Source of the DNA: Amoebidium appalachense
Lineage: Eukaryota > Ichthyosporea
Direction of reading: 5' to 3'
Length of the DNA stretch: 64,000 nucleotides
NCBI GenBank assembly: GCA_963693365.1
Contig: CAVNZM010000016.1
Coordinates: 3,162,001 to 3,226,000 of the forward strand
The translations under genes were made by a program, and so were the position numbers. Each line of letters opens with the position of its first letter. The stretch's first letter is position 1. Positions 33,778-64,000 of the stretch are shown piece by piece. The notes beneath the pieces are model-generated. The model saw only the letters and a program-made list of their open reading frames with translations, was not told the DNA's origin and did no database searches.

Positions 33778-34928
33778 TCGCGCGCGCGACGCGACCCACC
33801 AGACAAAAATTCAAGAAAGTTGTTTAATTTAAGTATGGAAGTATGAAACACATTGTCGAACGATGAGTAGTTGTTGTGCGTAGTTGCTCCTACCTATAAT
33901 ATACGGTTTTCAGTGAAACTGTGCAGTACGTATGCATCTTTTTGATACAAGTTGTGTTAATATTCGATGTATAGCCACGTGGGTGCTTGTCTAAGTACTA
34001 CTCTATATAGCACTCAATGTAGCTCTCGACCCTATCACATAATGTTGGAATATCTATCTCTTTCGTACATAAGCCTAATATTAGACAATGCACGAATACG
34101 TTTAAAAGTCCCACTTCTTCGCATCCGCTCCAAAGGCGACTCCCATGATCTTTCTAAGCAACGAGGCTTATCTTGCTGGCTCGAAGCCGCACTGACAATA
34201 CGGAGAAAGGCATCCTCTTGCTTTCTCAACGGATTAAACCAAGCTGCTGTGCAGCCCGATTAGCACCAAACACACCGTTTGCCCCCCTTTTGAGTTCCCA
34301 ACCATCATCACATGCATCACAGGTACGTACATACACTGGTGTACGTACAACACACAGTGGGGAAAATATCAAAAGCCGAAGACCAAAGTGGTGCGATACC
34401 GGCTCCACCAATAGGTTCAGTGCAACATGACTATATATGGCTACAGTGATGCTGTGTCGACCAATCAAATGGGTAGAGCAAAGCCAAGAAGAGCGAAATC
34501 CTTCCAAAGAAAGCGGAAACACGACACCTGCGTGGCACGGTGTAGCGAGACGATCGCTACGTATATTTGCAGGGGCAAACACCCCGTTAAAATTTTTTTT
34601 TTTTGCATGCATCACCATCCTTTCTGAGAGCACGTTTTAGTAGACACAAGCAAGGTAGTTTGCAGCAGTCTTAAAACCGCAAGCGCTGGCCCATTGCCAC
34701 TGAGGTGGGCAACTTGGTCAAACACCCAGTTATGCAAAAAACGTGCATACATACAGAGTTACAAGCAGATACCCCCATATACCACACCCGTACAATCATC
34801 ACCAAGTGAACCTGCTTGTATTTTGCGACCTTTCAACCCTTCAAACAACCACTATTACTATATGACCGGTCGCCAGAAAACACCGCAAAGGGTCACGGGA
34901 GTTGTTGCCTTTGCGCCTTAAGGGGACC
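33778..34928. other. Spacer between unknown gene and Rab24 gene
   Basis: Unique sequence without microsatellites, containing the 3' flank of the upstream gene and the presumed Rab24 promoter. No RNA gene or exon recognised. Confidence 0.45.
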
Positions 34929-35191
34929 ATGTCGCAGCAGGTGGATCTTAAGGTGGTGCTGCTAGGCAGGGAGGCAGCCGGCAAGACCAGTCTGGTGGAC
35001 AGGTTTGTGCACGGCCGCTTTGCCGACGGCAGCAGGCAGGCAACCGTCGGCGCGGCGTTTTGCGCAAAAACGGTGGGTGGTTGTGTGGATGTGCACGTGT
35101 GTGTTTGTGTGTGTGTGTGGTGAGTGAATGGGTGGAATGATGTGGGTGATGAAGGTGGTGGTGGTCGTTGCGGTGTTGATGATGGTGGTGG

Positions 35192-35260
<69 letters not shown>

Positions 35261-35303
35261 ATGTGCGTGTGAAGGGGGTGGGGAGGGGAGGATTTTGGTA
35301 CTG

Positions 35304-35380
<77 letters not shown>

Positions 35381-37949
35381 TGCGTGTCTGTCTGTGGGTG
35401 TGTGCATCTTCCGGGGGCCAGTGTGTATGTGTGTACGTGCATGTGTGTGTCTGTTTGTGCGTGTGTCCAGGGGGGGGGGGGGGAGGGGGGGAGGGTCTGT
35501 GTTCGATTTAAGTGGGCAACGCTGGTGCCTCTGCAGTGGTTTCTTGGCACTTCAAACACGAAAGAGACAAGGTGTTAGGGGGATTGAATCAACGAATGTG
35601 ATACCTGGGGACTATATCGATAGAAAGAGGAAAACGGGGGGAGGGGGGAGGGGGGAGGGGAGGCTGGTTGGGTGGTGGGGGGGACGCGTGTGGAGGGAAG
35701 GGGGGGGGGGGGGGGGGGGGGGGGGGGAAGGGGGGTGTGGGGGTGTGTGTGGGGGTAGGGAGGCTTAGTGTGTGTTTTTCGGGGTCTATGCAGTATGCTG
35801 ATTTTTTTTTGCTGTGCAGGTGGACACGCCACACGGGGCCGTAGCCCTGGGCATATGGGACACGGCAGGCAGTGAGCGGTATGAGTCCATGACGAGGATA
35901 TACTACAGGGGGGCTGGGGCTGCAATAGTCTGCTTCGGTATGTGGCTTGGAATGTGTCGGGCAGGGAGGGGGAAAGAGGGAGGGGGGGGGGGGGGGGGGG
36001 GGGGGAGAAGGAGGACACTAAAGTATGTCTTGGTAGGTGTGTGTGGGTAGCTAGTTGTGGGTGTGGGGGGGATATGAAGAACAGGGGGAGGGGGGGGGGG
36101 GGGGGGGGAAGGAGGGAGCGGCAGTGGCGGCAAGGAACGGGGGGGGGGGGGGGGGGGGGGGAAGGGAGGGGGGGGTGAAGGGTAGGGGGCTTAGGGGGTA
36201 GAGAGGGAAGAACGGGTTTGAGGGGTTGATGGGGGAAGGCATATTTGCTTGTTATGTGGGATAGGTCTGCATCTACCTACGTGTTTGCACAGTGTGGGGG
36301 ATGGTTTGTGGGTGGGAGGCGGGGGGGTTGGGGCAGTAAGGGGGATCTTAAGGTGGGGTACTGATCAGGTACTAAAGTGCTGGATTATGGTGTGCTGATG
36401 TGGCCTGAATGGATCACTGATATTTCCTACTTTGGTGTGTTACTGATGTTTACCAAATAGGTGTGCGTTACTGACCTTGCCTACCTTTTTTTCAATTTTT
36501 TAATTTTTTATTTTGCAGACCTGACGGAGAGGGAGGGATTCACCAAAGCCAGCCAATGGGTGCGCGAGCTGCGAGATGCAGAGGAGCAGTGTAGGCTGTA
36601 TGTGGTCGGCACAAAGGCAGATTTGGTTGAGTCGGACCCGAAGTTGAGGCAGGTGCCTGCGGAAGAGGCAGAGATATTTGCGGAGAGCTTGGGTGCAAAG
36701 GTGTGTGTGTGTGGGTGTGTGGGAGGGTGGGGGGTGGGGGGGGGTTGGGGTGGGGGTGTTGGGGGCAGGATGGGCAGGGAGGGGGGGGGGGGGGGGGGGG
36801 GGGAGGGAGGGGGCAGGGGAGAGGGGGGGGGGGGGGGGGGGGGAGCATGCTGGGGGCAGGAGGGAAGGGGGAGGGAGGTTGGGGGTTCGGGGGGCGGGGG
36901 CAGGGGGGGGGGGGAGATGGAAGGGGGGAGGAGGAGGATGGTATGAGGGTGTGGGATTGGGTGATGGGGTTGGGGGGGGGGGGGGAGGGGGGGTTGGACG
37001 GGGAGGAGGGAATGAGAGTGTGGGGTTGGGTGACGGGGCGAGAGGGAGGGGAGGTGTGTGGGTGGGTGGGTGGGTGTGGGTGTGGGTGTGTGTGTTGTGG
37101 GGACGGGTGGGGGAGGGGGAGGGTGCTTGGTGAGTGTTTGTACGGCTGGGTTGGTGATGGGTTGGTTAGTTGGTGGGGTTGAGGGGATGAGGAGAGGGTG
37201 GGTGGGTGAGTGGACGGGGGGGGGGGGGGGGGGGGGGGAGGGGGGGAGGGGGGGGGGAGGGGGAGGGGGGAGGGCGGGGGAGGGGGAGGGGCGTCTTTGT
37301 GAGAATGGTGTTAGGGGGGCGAAAAAAGTGGACGAGGATGGGCTCAAGTGTTGCGAATGAGATGATGGGTTTTTACTTTTTTCAGTCGGTTTTTTGACGA
37401 TTGAGCGCTGCTCTTGTGGCACACGGATGTATGTGGGCTTGTGGGGGGGGGGGGGGGGGGGGGGGGGGGGAGGGAGAGAGAGATAGAGAGAAGAGGGGAC
37501 GGTAGAGAGTAGACGGTAGGGTGTGGACAGGATTAGATTCGTCTCTCCGCCTCTATCTATTTTTTTTTCCCATTCCCTCTTTCTGTTTTGTATTTTGTGG
37601 GGAAGAAGGGGGGGGGAGGGGGGGCATTGTGTATGTGTGTGTGTGGGGGGGAAGGGGGGGGGGGGAGGGGGGGGGAAGAACATGATTGAGCAGAGAGCAG
37701 GGAGAAGAGTAGGGTTTGTTTGGGGGGGGGGGGGGGGGGTTAGGAGTGGGGAGGGGGGGGGGGGAGGCGGAGGGGTGAAAGTCAGTTGGCCATGGTGGGG
37801 CTGGGGTCGTGGTCGTTTTTCCGGATGTGTGTGTGTATAGTATGCGTGTCTTTGTGCGTGTGTGTGTGTGCGTGTGTGTGTGCGTGTGTGTGTCTGTGTG
37901 TGTATATTTGTGTGTGTGAGGCGCGCGCGCGCAAGCATGCGTGTGTGCC

Positions 37950-37991
<42 letters not shown>

Positions 37992-38008
37992 GCTGTGTGT
38001 GTGTGTTG

Positions 38009-38086
<78 letters not shown>

Positions 38087-38814
38087 TATGATAGGTGGGT
38101 GGATTCTAATGCACGATTCCAGTATCTGGAGAGCAGCAGCAAGACGGGGCTCAACATTGATGCGCTGTTCACTGCCATAGCCGAGGACTTTGTCATGTCC
38201 GTGCAGGCAGAGCACACACAGACACAGTCAGGTGTGTGTGGGGGGGGGGGGGGGGGGGGGCACATGAGGCACATGCACAAATGCACATGCACTTGCACAG
38301 ATGCGCATCTGCAAATACGAACATGCAGACAGGCACACACGTGAACGCTCACAATACGAACAATACTAACACAACAGACACACACACACACGCACACACA
38401 CACACATGCACACTCACACGCTTGTGCACACGCACATGCAGAGGCACACACACACACGCACACACACGCACACACACACACACACACGCGCGCAAATCAC
38501 ACACACAAATCTGACACAAAACACCACACACATACGGAACACTAACACGCTAAGACATACACACACAGACACACACAGACACACACACGGACGCACATCA
38601 ACACACACCCACACGGTGCACTTGCACGCACACGCACACACACACTCACTCACTCACTCAGAGAGAAACGTACACTCGCGTGCTAATAGGCCGTTTACGT
38701 GCATACACACACAGACTCACACACAGGCACACACAGTTGCGCACACAAGCACAAGCACACATGCACACCCCTTCCCTTATGTAACACCTTTCCTCCTGCC
38801 TCTTTGTGCTCCAA

Positions 38815-38849
<35 letters not shown>

Positions 38850-39261
38850 TGACACATACTGTGCACATTGCTCAAAATGCATGCTTGTTTGTTTGAATGT
38901 TTGTCTTTGCATGTGTCCTGCACCATGCTTCTCATCGTGTATGCGTACTTCGTACCGTGTTCCGCATTCAAACCTCCTTCCCCCCCCCCCCCCCCCCCCC
39001 CTCCCTCCCCCCCTCTCCCTCTCACCTCTAAACAAACACACACACACAATCCTCCCCCCTCCCCTCCCCCTCCCCCTCCCCCCCCCCCCCCTCCCCCCTC
39101 CCCCTCCCCCCCTACAGACACAGCCACAAACACATTCATACGATGGTTCCCGGTACATGCAAGCTGACTGTTGTGTGGGCACAGGCATTGTGGATCTGAC
39201 CAAGCCCGTAGGCACCAACACGGAGGAGGCAAGGAGGTGTGCAGGCTGTGTGCTACAATAG
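34929..39261 (+). CDS. RAB24: Rab24-type small GTPase
   Basis: Exons 34929-35072, 35820-35937, 36519-36700, 38123-38231 and 39164-39261 (TAG); 216 aa, phases consistent. The P-loop is GREAAGKTS (residues 13-21). Switch II reads [15 protein letters not shown], with serine where most Rabs have the catalytic glutamine. The guanine-specificity motif is TKAD and the third base motif is ETSSK-like ESSSK. The text [26 protein letters not shown] and VKEL/VRELR matches Rab24 specifically; Rab24 keeps the same serine and TKxD. Rab24 acts in late autophagy and is largely GTP-bound. The C-terminus ends CAGCVLQ, a CaaX-like prenylation signal with an extra upstream cysteine. The last acceptor (AAG at 39161-39163) was chosen because it is the only one keeping the phase and the CVLQ end; a stronger-looking CTACAG at 39117 breaks the frame. 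Introns are G and GT rich on the coding strand. Confidence 0.9.
35193..35376 (+). repeat. (GT)n microsatellites in Rab24 intron 1
   Basis: Two GT tracts (35193-35259 and 35307-35376). Similar tracts lie at 38012-38084 in intron 3. Confidence 0.95.
38899..38969 (+). repeat. Dispersed repeat, copy 2
   Basis: Matches 8626-8696 in the same orientation. It lies in Rab24 intron 4 between a C run and another C run. Confidence 0.75.
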
Positions 39262-39634
39262 CTACACATGCGCATGCGTGCATGTAGGTGTGGGTGTCGA
39301 GACACACATCAGATTGGAATTTATGGTCGAATGAGAATGGATGAGCGGACCGTTAAGAAACAGGCTGCGGCATCGTAGGCAGATGCACGGGCCAAAATGC
39401 AATAACGTTTGGGCTGCACCTAATGACCAATGAAATGTGGCGCCTGCCGTGCAGATCCTGAGCCAGGAATGTGGGCCGAAAATTGGCGTGGACGGTGGGT
39501 GGTGCGTTGATTAGGACGGGGCGGGGCCCAGGAGATACGATATTTGCATCAACATCACGAGTTATATGGCCATTTTACATGTCACTCCGAAGATCCCCGG
39601 ACCCTTTTTTTTTTTTTTTTTTTTTCCCCTGCGG

Positions 39635-39670
<36 letters not shown>

Positions 39671-40449
39671 GCATTTCGGGGTCAGATATTAGCTGGCTGG
39701 TTCTAGACTGCAGTCACCTACAAATACATAGTGTGATGGGTAAATGGACGTATATACGCCTGTGCCGTAACTGGATATACATATAGTAAATAAATGTGCA
39801 CGTGAAATGAGTATAGATGTATGCATGTGCCGGCAATCCACACATGAAGACTCCCAATGGCATAGGGGTGAGCTATTGATCATGAATTAAAACATTAGCA
39901 GCTTGGTTAATCTTCTTACGGTCTTCCTAGACATGCATTATGAGTCATGTAGTTATATCCAGGGCCAACCACCACATGTAGCAAGTCTTACCTAGGATGC
40001 GTAGGGATAGCTAACGGCGATGTGTATGTTTGATGAATGAAGGCGCACAGCCCTACAAAGTGACGCATCACACGTGTACACCCTCATGGCCATATGGAAA
40101 TTTTGGTGGCACATGTATTGCACAATTTGTGGAGAGTATATACGTAACCCACTTGCAATAAATTGTGCGGTAGCCACGTGCACACTATCTGAGCTCGAGT
40201 GCAATCCCATAAACCTTCCTGCTAAATAAATATCCAGACATGATTAAATTTCAAAGGCCACCCCCCCTCGCTATGGTTTACACGCTCAATATTTTGGGAG
40301 ACGGTGGGTGCATAGCGGCCCCTTGTGTGCATGCGTGGCTTCTACTGCATTTTCCAGCACGGCCACACATTAGCCAGACGAGCGGCGCCACAGGCTCACC
40401 AAATCATATATATATTGTACTACCGGATTTACGGGAATAGTTATACAGC

Positions 40450-40512
40450 CATTACTCACTTGGGTGGAAGTCTAGATGAGAAAGACATTACTCACTTGGG
40501 TGGAAGTCTAGA
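40450..40512 (+). repeat. Two-copy direct repeat, period 36
   Basis: A 27-base unit starting CATTACTCACTTGGGTGG at 40450 is repeated exactly at 40486. Confidence 0.9.
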
Positions 40513-40872
40513 AAAGCTTAAGAAAGGCAAAGCTATTTCTACCAAATCAAATTAATGGCCGAATCTAGTTAGGAGAAAATCTATCACAGAGAACCCCTCT
40601 ATGTAGTGGGGGGTCTCTGCAGGAAATGTGTATATACACGTAAAAAGGCGCTAAGGTCTCTGGGGGGAGTACCCCCGTGAGCTAACCACATCTAATTAGG
40701 ACACAATCCCTACTAGAGGTACCAGAGCAACGAGTACATCTATGTATTCATAAGAAACCGATTACAACGTCAAGGTAAGACCCTTAAGCTTTAAATTTGC
40801 ACATTGCGGCGCCCTGGGGGTTTACACACTTCTATCGATATCGCCGTGCTAGTGGGCCGGCAGCGTCGCCAA

Positions 40873-40948
40873 GAGGGGTCACCCGCAAGCTTAAGTTGCA
40901 AATATATGCAAATATATGCAAATATATGCAACTTGCGGGTGACCCCTC
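40873..40948. repeat. Perfect 17-base-arm hairpin with a three-copy core
   Basis: GAGGGGTCACCCGCAAG at 40873-40889 is the exact reverse complement of 40932-40948. The loop contains three tandem copies of AAATATATGC bounded by TTGCA and TGCAA, which lengthen the stem potential. Confidence 0.9.
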
Positions 40949-42005
40949 CAAGTCTGACCTGCTGCGTTTTACACTGTCTACTATATAAGAAAAGTGGTTA
41001 TTTGACATCTATATCTCCTAACGATATACCGCATATACGAGACCGGCTAACTTGCCCTTTCTCAGCCCACCTAAACACGGAAGGTTCAACCCGTAACGTG
41101 AAAAGAAACCGATCTATAGTGGTTCTACAACCATCCATCCCCTCACTGTGGTCATGCCGTAATCTTTGGGGGGTCTTTGCCAATTCCAAATATAATTATC
41201 TACGACAGGGAGAGAAATCTCAGAAGATAGATATACGGGGGAGGGAACCGGGGCGGTGTGGAGCGTCCCCCCCTCTGCCCGGACCTCCATTGTTTTCCTT
41301 GATGTATCCATTAGCCGCTTTATTAGCCGCCTACGTTCGTGCTGGCCACGGACCAGTAAAAGCAGACTTACAGACCACAAACACGTACATGTGCACAAAC
41401 CTGTACAGCACCAACGTGCAATTGCACATCACCAATTGCAATTGCATTCCGCGGCCGTGCCAACCTTCCTGCTCCCCAATTCGATTGATACAATGTACAT
41501 GCACAGACACGCTTTCCTAGGATCCACAAACACGATATTCCCACCATGTGAAGTCATCACACATTTCCGTGCCCGTAACCCTTTCCTCTTTTTAGCACCA
41601 TTTCTTTCTACCTGAATGGAAAAGGGTATTGGGCCAGCCATAATACCCCCTCCGCCCCCCCCCCCCCCCCCCCCCCTCTGCCCCTTCCCCGGTCATTCGT
41701 TCATCTGGAATCTTCTCTGCTGTTGCCTGCTGTGCACGCGTGAACCCTCCCAACCACGTGTTCAAATGTTGAAAGGCAGCACGTGGTGTGTGCCGAAATT
41801 CCTCCCACAGCCCCTTGCTGTGTGTGCATCCACAGTGTCCTTACAGCACAGCCCTGTGGTTTGGCAGAAGGAAATGAGAATTAGCTCATCACAATACGCA
41901 AAACCTCTCCCCCCCCCCCCCCCCCCCCCCCCAATCCCCCCCGACCCCATCACCACCACCACCATCACCATCACAACCACTGCAAACACCACTACGTCAC
42001 CACAG

Positions 42006-42041
<36 letters not shown>

Positions 42042-42269
42042 TTGGCGCCAAACATACACACACACACAGCATCCCCACACATAAAAGGCTGCCCTCCAAT
42101 ATCCCGTCGCAAAACACCATTCACCAATACGAGCATATTACAACACCCCAACACACAAAGGGATGTGTGAAACAACACAGAAACTTGACCGGGGAAGCTA
42201 GCTATGAGCCACAAGCACAAATCGGATCCACATCTTATGATACTAATTAGGCTACAGTTCGGAGAGTTG

Positions 42270-62444
<20,175 letters not shown>

Positions 62445-63139
62445 GGTGGAGGTCAGCGGTTGCTCCGCCGCCTGCCAAGAAACACACACGAAAACCTGAC
62501 TCTTTGAGTTTGCTTGTAATAACTCTAAGCTTAGAATATGTGCAATCAGCCTTGAGTCTTCTCTGTGCCTGGCGGCAAACCTGATAATTATGTATATGCC
62601 TAGGGCTGACAATTCCTATGCATGTCCTTTTCAGTTGCAGGCAGCTGTGGTTTTGGAGAGAATTCAAATAATTACACGCGGGAGTTTCGATGACGGGATG
62701 ATGGTGCCGTATTGAATTCAGGTGGTGACGCATGAGCCAATCAGTGCAGTAAGCGGTACCGTATTGATCAATACTTTAGCTAAACTTACGTAAGGTTCAC
62801 TTAAACTTTGGCGGGAATTCGAAAACGCTTTGCGTTTTGAAGTCAGGACAGCTAGAAGGCCGTGTTGTGTTGTTTTGTCTTAGAAGTCACGGTTGTGCCA
62901 AGGGAATAGAGGGACAAAAACTCAGCGAAAAGGCACTCATATTCAATGATTCCTTTAGGGCACCACACTTACATTAGCTTGCTGGTGGGGTAGCACATAG
63001 CATTAGGCTGTCGGGGTTTTCACTTCTGCACCACTTTCTGCACCTTTGAGCCAAGCCAAAATTACCTCAGTTATGAGGCACGCGAACATTACCAAACAAC
63101 CTTCTTAGTAAACTTTTTTATTCTTTTTTGAATGAAAAA
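62445..63139. promoter_or_regulatory. Bidirectional spacer, MMS19 / SS18-like genes
   Basis: About 695 unique bases without microsatellites separate the divergent start codons. A TTGGCAG acceptor-like site just upstream of the MMS19 ATG (near 62472) could mark a 5' UTR intron. Promoter role inferred from orientation. Confidence 0.5.
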
Positions 63140-63841
63140 ATGAGCGGGATTCAATGGACAAATGATGATGTGGACCGGCACTTGTTCGAAAATGCGGAGC
63201 TGCTAGGGCTTATCCACTCACCTCTTATAACAACAGAGGAGAGGGTGGTGTACATTAAGCGTTTGAGAGCGAACGTTTTGGCTCTGTCAGAGGTGGCCGG
63301 AATAGAACGTGAGTGCCCAGTGTCGTGTGTGTAACGAAAACTCTTTTGTGGGGGCCCATGTTAAAGGTTGATCGGGGTGTGTGTGTACGTGCTTGTATGT
63401 GTGTTGTGTGCTTGTGTGTGTGCGTGTGCGTGTGTGTGTGTGTGTCGGTGTGTCGGTGTGCGTGCGTGTGTACGTGTGCATGCACGTGTTTGCGTGTGTA
63501 CGTGCCTGTGCGTGTGTGTGTTTGTACATGCTGCCCGACTGCATGTGCCTTTTTTCTACATTTCAGAGCTTTCCCCCTTTTGCGGAAAACAAGGATTTAC
63601 CACCATACCAGGCTTCTCCATAACCTTCTCCATGCTCGGAGTTACTGCCATAGGCTGTATGCTTTTACCCTGCTCTCATGTTGTGCCCTTGCTAACAGGT
63701 CTATTCACTGCAGTCGAATTACAACACGGTAATTTCCCTGAGCGAGAAAGAGTCAGGAGGAGTATAGACCCCCGAGACTTGGAGGATGATAACGTGCCGC
63801 TGCTACAGTCCATACGCAGGCCTCATCCCCCCTCAGTGCAG
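63140..63841 (+). CDS. SS18/SSXT-like N-terminal domain protein (partial gene)
   Basis: Exon 1 is 63140-63308 (MSGIQWTNDDVDRHLF...), donor GTGAGT. Exon 2 is 63567-63841 after TTTCAG, donor GTACAA. They join in phase 1, and the gene continues past the window end. Residues about 10-53 fit the SSXT pattern: LFENAELLGLI matches LdeNkqLIxxI, and YIKRLRANVLALSEVAG matches the yQarLqrNLmyLAaiAD helix. SS18/GIF proteins are transcription co-activators that work with SWI/SNF remodellers or GRF factors (family knowledge). Exon 2 encodes GFTTIPGFSITFSMLG, a hydrophobic stretch, then an acidic-basic tail. That is unlike the usual Q/P-rich tail, so the assignment is tentative. Confidence 0.5.
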
Positions 63842-64000
63842 GTACAAAGGTGTTTGTTTGGTTGTTTGTCGATGTGGTTCTGGGTTGTAGCGGCAATACT
63901 GCACACGAGCAGGTGCTCGAAAAGAGGAGAACGGGGGGGGGGGGGGGGGGGGGGGGGGAGTTACTGAGATAATGGGTTGTCCAGCTGTGTTTTATGAAGC

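Larger units (their letters stand above)
39262..42269. other. 3-kb spacer between convergent Rab24 and MMS19 genes
   Basis: Mostly unique, AT-richer DNA with one T run followed by a G run at 39606-39668 and C runs after 41657. It carries a short tandem repeat and a strong hairpin (listed separately). The 238-codon frame 40804-41520 is free of simple repeats but has no recognised domain and no supporting splice structure. Confidence 0.5.

Noticed and set aside
36508-38487. 659-codon minus-strand frame opposite the Rab24 gene
   Set aside because: It is antisense to Rab24 exons 3 and 4 and made of repeat translation between them.
39117-39163. CTACAG acceptor at 39117 for the last Rab24 exon
   Set aside because: It fits a polypyrimidine context but gives a premature stop after the exon-4 phase. 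The acceptor at 39163 keeps the frame and the prenylation signal.
40804-41520. 238-codon frame free of simple repeats in the Rab24-MMS19 spacer
   Set aside because: It runs through the 40873-40948 hairpin, has no recognised domain and no splice context. Chance is the simplest explanation.

Overview
The window is nuclear DNA of an intron-rich eukaryote. Six genes can be rebuilt as multi-exon models with GT-AG introns whose splice phases agree from exon to exon, and every recognised protein is eukaryotic: an F-box/LRR pair, an RCC1 propeller, a NIPA-type Mg2+ transporter, Rab24 and MMS19. Most long open frames here are (CA)n, (GT)n, poly-G or poly-C translated as CVCV, HTHT, GGGG or PPPP and are not genes. 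The species cannot be fixed from sequence alone. A free-living, intron-dense protist is my best guess, at low confidence.

Layout. 1-5930: a large inverted duplication carries two divergent F-box genes (copy A on the minus strand, copy B on the plus strand) around an 800-base shared promoter. Copy B continues into a leucine-rich-repeat exon, followed by a duplicated, stop-containing LRR block to 8519. 8697-10942: spacer. 10943-16898 (-): RCC1-repeat protein, 11-12 exons. 17565-23943 (+): NIPA-like transporter, 10 exons, 360 aa, head-to-head with the RCC1 gene. 24988-28591: candidate host exons, then a 5'-truncated non-LTR retrotransposon ending in a 125-base inverted repeat. 30907-33777 (+): four-exon gene for a 293-aa unrecognised protein. 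34929-39261 (+): Rab24-type GTPase, 5 exons, 216 aa. 42270-62444 (-): MMS19, about 27 exons and 968 aa spread over 20 kb. 63140-64000 (+): start of a gene with an SS18/SSXT-like N-terminus, head-to-head with MMS19.

The genes do not form a pathway. Their shared feature is architecture. Exons are short (often 60-160 bases), and introns are built mainly of dinucleotide repeats and long G or C runs, several of which begin at the splice donor itself. Promoters and intergenic spacers are nearly free of such repeats. Two MMS19 introns hold repeat-poor islands bounded by TTAA and inverted termini, which look like small non-autonomous piggyBac-type elements. Another MMS19 intron holds a 21-copy minisatellite that starts next to a splice donor.
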